From Melampsora larici-populina 98AG31 (taxonomy: Eukaryota > Basidiomycota > Pucciniomycetes > Pucciniales > Melampsoraceae), in the NCBI RefSeq assembly GCF_000204055.1, contig NW_006768782.1, positions 1,132,313-1,196,312 on the forward strand: DNA of 64,000 nt, read 5' to 3'. Positions 58,938 to 64,000 of the stretch are shown piece by piece. Within the stretch, counting starts at the first letter, position 1, and every line of letters starts with the position of its first letter. The translations under genes were made by a program, and so were the position numbers. The notes under the pieces are model-generated. The model had not been told where the DNA came from and searched no databases. It saw only the letters and a program-made list of their open reading frames with translations.

Positions 58938-61313
58938 TCATTGTTCGGTTGTATTCGCCGTTGTGCTATTTGCAATGGATTGGTCGCCAGGAATAGGCGG
59001 ATTGTTGGCGTTAAGCGCATCATTGGCGCGCGCATCTTGATTGGCAATGGCAGATGTGTCGTTGGTGTTGGTATCGTCAGCCGGGAGTGTATTGATAGGT
59101 GTGTCACTAGAGGCACGGTTGCGTTTGCGGTTGGCCTTCCCAATAGGACCCGCTTCAGTTGGCAGAATTAGGATCTTTTTGGCGAGAAGATCATCCAACA
59201 CATTACGAGCTTGCATCGGGGTCAGTTGATTACTGTCTTGCATTATATCACTGGCTTCAGACTTCGAATCTTGAGCAAATTGTACAAAGTAGCCTGCATT
59301 GGCTAGCTTGTCCTTGCATCCTTTCCACGGCCACTTTGGGGGCATTCCCTTTGTCTCTGTTTCTAAGCAGAGGAGAAGACAAAAGTGTGAAAGTTAGAGA
59401 AATATCAAAATAAGATTGTAAAGAAAGAACATACCAATCAGTTCGGACAGGGCCTCTCGACATCTTGCTCGGACTGTGGAAGTGGGATATATCAGTGTAG
59501 GTAAACCAGTGTTGTATGTAGATTGATATCTACTTACCATCGACTTTGGTTTTACTCAAGTTGAGTTGCCCAGTCTCAGTCCCGGTGACAAACGCGTGTA
59601 ATTGTGCGGCGATATGGTTCTTTGAGTTCAACATCTTGTCGTGCCCCACCCACTGAAGAGCACGTGGCGTGGCTCGGACAATCTGATAGGAATCATCACC
59701 CAAGTAGTTCGATACGCCTATCATGACAAAGTTGCCCTCGTATGTTTCAGCCATATCGTTAGCCTGCATATAAGTTAGTCAGTAACAACCTTTTGCTACA
59801 GCTATGACTATCACTCGAAAAAGAAAAAATAATTACCTCGCTTTGCCAATCAAGCATGAATTTGTTCACAGCTGATCGTGCGTTTGCCAAAGACATATTT
59901 TTGGCTCGCACGAGTTCCATACTGCTACTGGTACCGTCTTCGGGGGCTAGATCGTCAGAGTTGGACATAGAAGCAACCTTGAGGTTTCCAGGTTGGTTCT
60001 TGAAGGCATCCTTCTCTGCCTGCGACTTCTCAGCCCATCGGAGCGAAGCTAAAGTTGAGCCTTCTCCACTTGCCACACCTGAGGCTGAAAGAGTAATGTG
60101 CTGATTTCAATTTACTATATACACTTAATCTTCGAACACACTTACTATCTTTGTATACCCCTTTAATCTCTTTGGTAGCACAAAATCGTTGCCAGGTGTT
60201 CGGGCCTTTCCTTGTTACCTTTTGACCCCTGTGATGCTGTATGTCAGTGTCTGTTTGTATGATTATGTCAAAATGTAAGATATCTACATACCATAGTTTA
60301 CGAACCGCCTTGACAGAGACCTGATTATTGATGCAATTGATTGCTAATACTTTGTCAAACTCTTCGTACAAATTCATGTAGTATTTTTGCAAGGCCGGTG
60401 GTACAGTGTTCTTATTCTTGGCATGCTTTTCAGCAAGCATTCGCAGTGACACAGAAGGCTTTTTCATCATATCTTCAGCTGTCGGAATATCAATTGATTC
60501 TTGTTGTGAAGCATGTTTCTTTCCTTTGAGTGAGTTAGGAAGAAACGTATTAACAACGGCCCTTGTAGTTGCAGGCGCCGGTATCTGTGTTGAAGTCGGT
60601 GTGATTGTGCTGGAGGGTGTAGTTGTGGATGTTGATTGAGGCACACCAGCACGCTGTCCTTGAGAACGCTGTCCATTTTTGCGTTTCTGAGATGTTACAG
60701 ACGGCTGAATCGGGCGAGTAGTCCCGGTGGCGGGAGGAGTAGATGAAACGTGATTAGATGATTGTTGTGTTACAGAAGTATGCGAGTCCAGCGCACGGAG
60801 CGAAGCAACACGTGGATTGTTTGCAGGAGGAATTATCACACCGAAGTTTGGATCGCGTGAGTATTGATTCTGCTCGGTGTTCTGCTGACAATGGTTTGAG
60901 TGTTGATCTTGACCATGATCATGCGAGCCAGGGGGATAGATAGAAGTGTGGCAGTGTTGAGTTTGCTGACTAGGTCGATAAGTTGAATGATCATAGTTCT
61001 GAAAGGTATTGTAGTTCTGAGAGCTATGATAGTTTTGATTTGGATTATAGATGTTCTGCCCGTAAAGGTTCTGCTGCCCGACGTGACCTTGACCTTGATT
61101 TTGAGAACCAATTTGGTGTTGTAATGAAGGGATGTGAGCACGTTCATGAGGGTGACCGTGATCTTGAAACTGCTGACCAACACCATGAAACTGGGCGTGA
61201 TAATGGTCATTTTGATTTGGTTGGCCTTGGGTTACCTGGCCATGAGATGCGTGTGCTGGTGATGTGGGATTGAGAGCTGGCATTCTAGAGTTATAAGGAT
61301 CAGGTTGGTACAT
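58938..61313 (-). CDS. 680-residue Q/N-rich protein of unknown function
   Basis: Six exons (61313-60292, 60228-60146, 60084-59837, 59763-59538, 59473-59435, 59362-58938) join in phase to 681 codons. The first about 170 residues are very rich in Gln, Asn, His and Tyr, followed by a Ser/Thr/Pro-rich linker and a segment MLAEKHAKNKNTVPPALQ. A middle region KGPNTWQRFCATKEIKGVY, then SLRWAEKSQAEKDAFKN, weakly resembles an HMG-box or YABBY-like pattern (P-x-x-W-x-x-F ... W-x-x-x-S-x-x-E-K), and the C-terminal third has WPWKGCKDKLANAGY and a basic patch followed by an Asn/Thr/Asp-rich tail. The family is not recognised; a DNA-associated role is a guess. I chose ATG 61313 because the longer frame opens with TTG. 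Confidence 0.8.
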
Positions 61314-61639
61314 TGTGAAGGTTTGCAACGAGAATGTTGTGGAAGAGATTGAGAATTTTCAAGGTGTGGATCAAAGTTCAGATTCAGTGGAGTAATGCAT
61401 GTCAGAAAGGTTATCTATCTCAATTTGAAATTGATCAAAAACCTTTCTGACCTAAATAAACTTGGACAAAACTCAATCAAAACTCACCGTGAAAGGAAAT
61501 TTGACCTCACAGTCAAGTAGCACTTGAAAGAAGCCATATGGAGATAAATTATTTCAGAATTTGAGTGGTAAGTACATGGTCATATTGTTCAAGTAATGAC
61601 TTGTCTAATCTATAGCCACTTTCTGGGCAGGCTAGAGGC

Positions 61640-62400
61640 GGCTCATGTATACTTTGGGGAAGTCAATTACTATTTTGAGGGCACTTGTGAGTTGTGTTGC
61701 TTCAATAAAGGATCTATGATTCAAGTCCAAACCAAAATTGGGAGTTCTATGATATTTTTGATGCTGTTTTCTTTTGTCTTGATTACATCAAGCATACAAA
61801 CAACCCTCCTACAGACCACTTATGGGCTGAAGAGCAGTCATGCATGTAGTACCAATGGAAAATTGGCAAAACATACCACAATTGAAACTTTGTGAGTTTT
61901 GAAGTTAACCAGAAGTTTGAAATTGGATCTTCTTCTTGTAGCTTTTGGCTTTTATAATGATCACATTGGGTAGTCAAATCAGTGTATTACGGAATACTTA
62001 TGGCATGTTGAGTGGTCACATAGTTTTTTTTGATAATGTTTCGGCAACACATGCCACAATGAAAAATTTTTAAGTTTTGAAGTTAATCCAAAAGTTGAAC
62101 TTGCAAAATATTATTGGAGTATATGGGCTTTAGATTTATCACAGTTTTCAGCCAGATCACCGGTGTGTATACCACTTATGGCGTGTTGAGTGGTCACATA
62201 GTTTTTTTTGATAATGTTTCGGCAACACATGTCACAAATAAAACTTTTGCAGTTTTGCTTCAAACCCAAAAGTTGAAATTGAAAAATGTTTTGGGATATT
62301 TTGGCCTTGATATTTACCCTACCACGTAGTCCGCACACCCTCACATGGACCACTTATGGGCTTATTAGTGAAATTTCGGGCTGTTTTGGGGAAAATGCTC
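61640..62400. repeat. Degenerate ~178-bp direct repeats
   Basis: The phrase TGAGTGGTCACATAG followed by a T run and GATAATGTTTCGGCAACACATG occurs at about 62009 and 62187. More diverged relatives with ACCACTTATGGGC lie near 61818 and 62350. Confidence 0.8.
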
Positions 62401-63659
62401 TATAAGAAAAACTTTTTTGTTTGTTGAGATAAGCCAAAAAAAAAAAAGTACCTTTTTTGTTTTACTTAAACCTATGAAAAAAACCAAAAATCTCAACTTT
62501 TTTTTTTTTTTGGTCACCTCACCCATATTTCCACTACATAATATCATACTGCAAGGATAACAACATTCATGGTCATTGATGCAAGCAAGTTCTTTGTTGG
62601 TGATAATTATGAAGTCCCCATGGATTTCTTCTCTGAATATATTTCAATATTGCATCACTTCATTATTGAAATATTCACTGAGTTAAACCACTTTCTGTGG
62701 TTCATAACTTTTTCAAAACTCCACATTATACCCCATATGATATCCCATATCACCTTCAAGAGCCTCTTATATGAGAAAAACCCCTTATCAAACTATGCAT
62801 GAATTGACTTCCGGAACATCCTCTATTAATATATCCACAAGTTTGTAGGGTTTTGGCTGGGTGATACCACTTTTGAGTGATTTGTTGAGTGGTTTGTACC
62901 ATTTCGAATTTGCACTTCTCAATTCATATGACCTTGAATATGCCAAAAACGACTGCAGGTAAACCCCCATGAAATTTATTTCTGAAGCATATTCATTATC
63001 ACCACAGTTAACTTTCGATCAATATTGACTAAGGTGTCTAGTTTTTATGGGATTTCTATGAGTAACAAACACACTGTGCCATGCGATGTCACCCTATTGT
63101 GTTTTTTGTAAAAAATAAAGATGTTTTTGACCTTTCTCAAAACCTGTGCAAACGAGAACTTTATTAGTGCTTTCTCCACCACCTACACCTATTAGAGAGA
63201 GTGATTTAGATGCAGAAGTCAAACATCTGATTTCTGTACCTTGTAAGGATTCAATTTTGGTAAGTCAAGGCCCGATTCACTTCATCATACCAGGCTTTGT
63301 ATGGATTTGATTGGTGCCTTGTTGTTTCAACCGATTTTTTTCTGATGTCTACATTCGGAATCAGCAAAGAGTGCTTTGGGATAATTAAACCCTTATTGGT
63401 GTCGGTTGTCCGATTGGCAGGTAAATGAGGAAACCACAACTGGGCCCTATAATTAAATGAAAAAGTCATTATCTCTGGTATATAAACCTCCAACTCGAGT
63501 CTCCCCTGTTCACCTCCAAGGCCTTTGCCTTTCAGGATTGTCCTCTCCATTGATTGCTTCGAACCTTGAGATCAGCTCGACGCATAACTCAGAAGCTAGA
63601 ATGGAGAGAAACAGCCTGAAAGGTGTTGGGCCTGACTTCATCTCAGTCTTTTTTTTATT

Positions 63660-63836
63660 TTCAATCTATCATCTCGCTTTCTCTAAAGAATCGGTTTAAT
63701 CTTTGACTTTTGATTTGATCATCTTGAAGTCTCCTTCAGCTCAATCTTAAGTCGTTCATCTTCAATCTATCATCCTGCTTTCTCTATCGATTCAATTTAA
63801 TTATTGGCTTTTGATTCAATCATCTTGAAGTCTTGA
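63660..63836. repeat. Pair of ~75-bp direct repeats
   Basis: TTCAATCTATCATC...ATCATCTTGAAGTCT at 63660-63732 recurs at 63761-63835 with several substitutions. Confidence 0.8.
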
Positions 63837-64000
63837 GTCAAGATCAAAAGTTATACATACGAGTCTGGTGATGGAAGCAAGGAGTCAAGATCGAGGTATG
63901 ATTGACATACTCTTTGGTTTGGTTACTTCAGCGTTAAATTTCACCTTGAATTTAACGCCGTTCTGAATTTGAAGTCGTTCCCCTTCCCTGAACTCTTGTA

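Larger units (their letters stand above)
61314..64000. other. Intergenic region with degenerate direct repeats
   Basis: No supported gene. An inverted pair TCAGAAAGGTT...AACCTTTCTGA lies at about 61399-61452, perhaps part of the promoter region of the 680-residue gene. Direct repeats occupy 61640-62400 and 63660-63836. Confidence 0.45.

Overview
The window looks like nuclear DNA of a basidiomycete fungus, most likely a rust (Pucciniales). The basis is AT-rich sequence, genes with many 50-130 bp GT-AG introns, a separase and an MSS51 homologue of fungal type, TTAGGG-type interstitial repeats, and very dense nested DNA transposons (hAT, MULE, Harbinger, Tc1/mariner, CACTA-like). The rust assignment is inference; the eukaryotic fungal assignment is well supported.

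Layout. 1-6.8 kb: a decayed hAT transposase gene is split by a 5.1 kb long-TIR Mutator-like element (213-5299, 8-bp TSD). That element carries an OTU-protease-like reading frame and blocks of 28-bp palindromic repeats, and it contains a 767-bp Harbinger derivative (478-1244, TTA TSD). The hAT gene also has a 206-bp CACTA-like MITE in an intron. 7.9-15.6 kb: one large multi-exon gene for separase with its catalytic His and Cys visible. 15.6-20 kb: gene-poor sequence with MITEs. 20.1-25.5 kb: the start of an unidentified gene whose intron holds a 4.9 kb hAT element with a 7-bp TSD, itself broken by an LTR-like insertion. 26-27.2 kb: a Tc1/mariner transposase pseudogene. 27.3-34.4 kb: nested foldback elements, including a 664-bp MULE-type foldback (9-bp TSD) that received a complete 4.1 kb hAT (30139-34231, 8-bp TSD) whose transposase is intact except for one base in a homopolymer.

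34.8-37.4 kb: a multi-pass membrane protein gene. 38.8-40.5 kb: MSS51 (minus). 42.9-44.5 kb: a JMJD7-like JmjC oxygenase (minus). 45.5-52.1 kb: two paralogous extended short-chain reductases about 5 kb apart; the second is intact and the first has a one-base deletion at a splice junction. 52-58.9 kb: repeats, including a striking array of about 23 alternating inverted 10-mers, a TTAGGG tract, a nested 439-bp MITE and a 17-bp minisatellite. 58.9-61.3 kb: an intact 680-residue Q/N-rich protein of unknown function (minus). 61.3-64 kb: degenerate direct repeats.

The host genes do not form one pathway: chromosome segregation (separase), mitochondrial COX1 expression (MSS51), Fe(II)/2-oxoglutarate hydroxylation (JmjC) and carbonyl reduction (two SDRs). 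What ties the window together is transposon nesting. At least six insertions have readable target-site duplications, and several empty sites can be inferred within the window.
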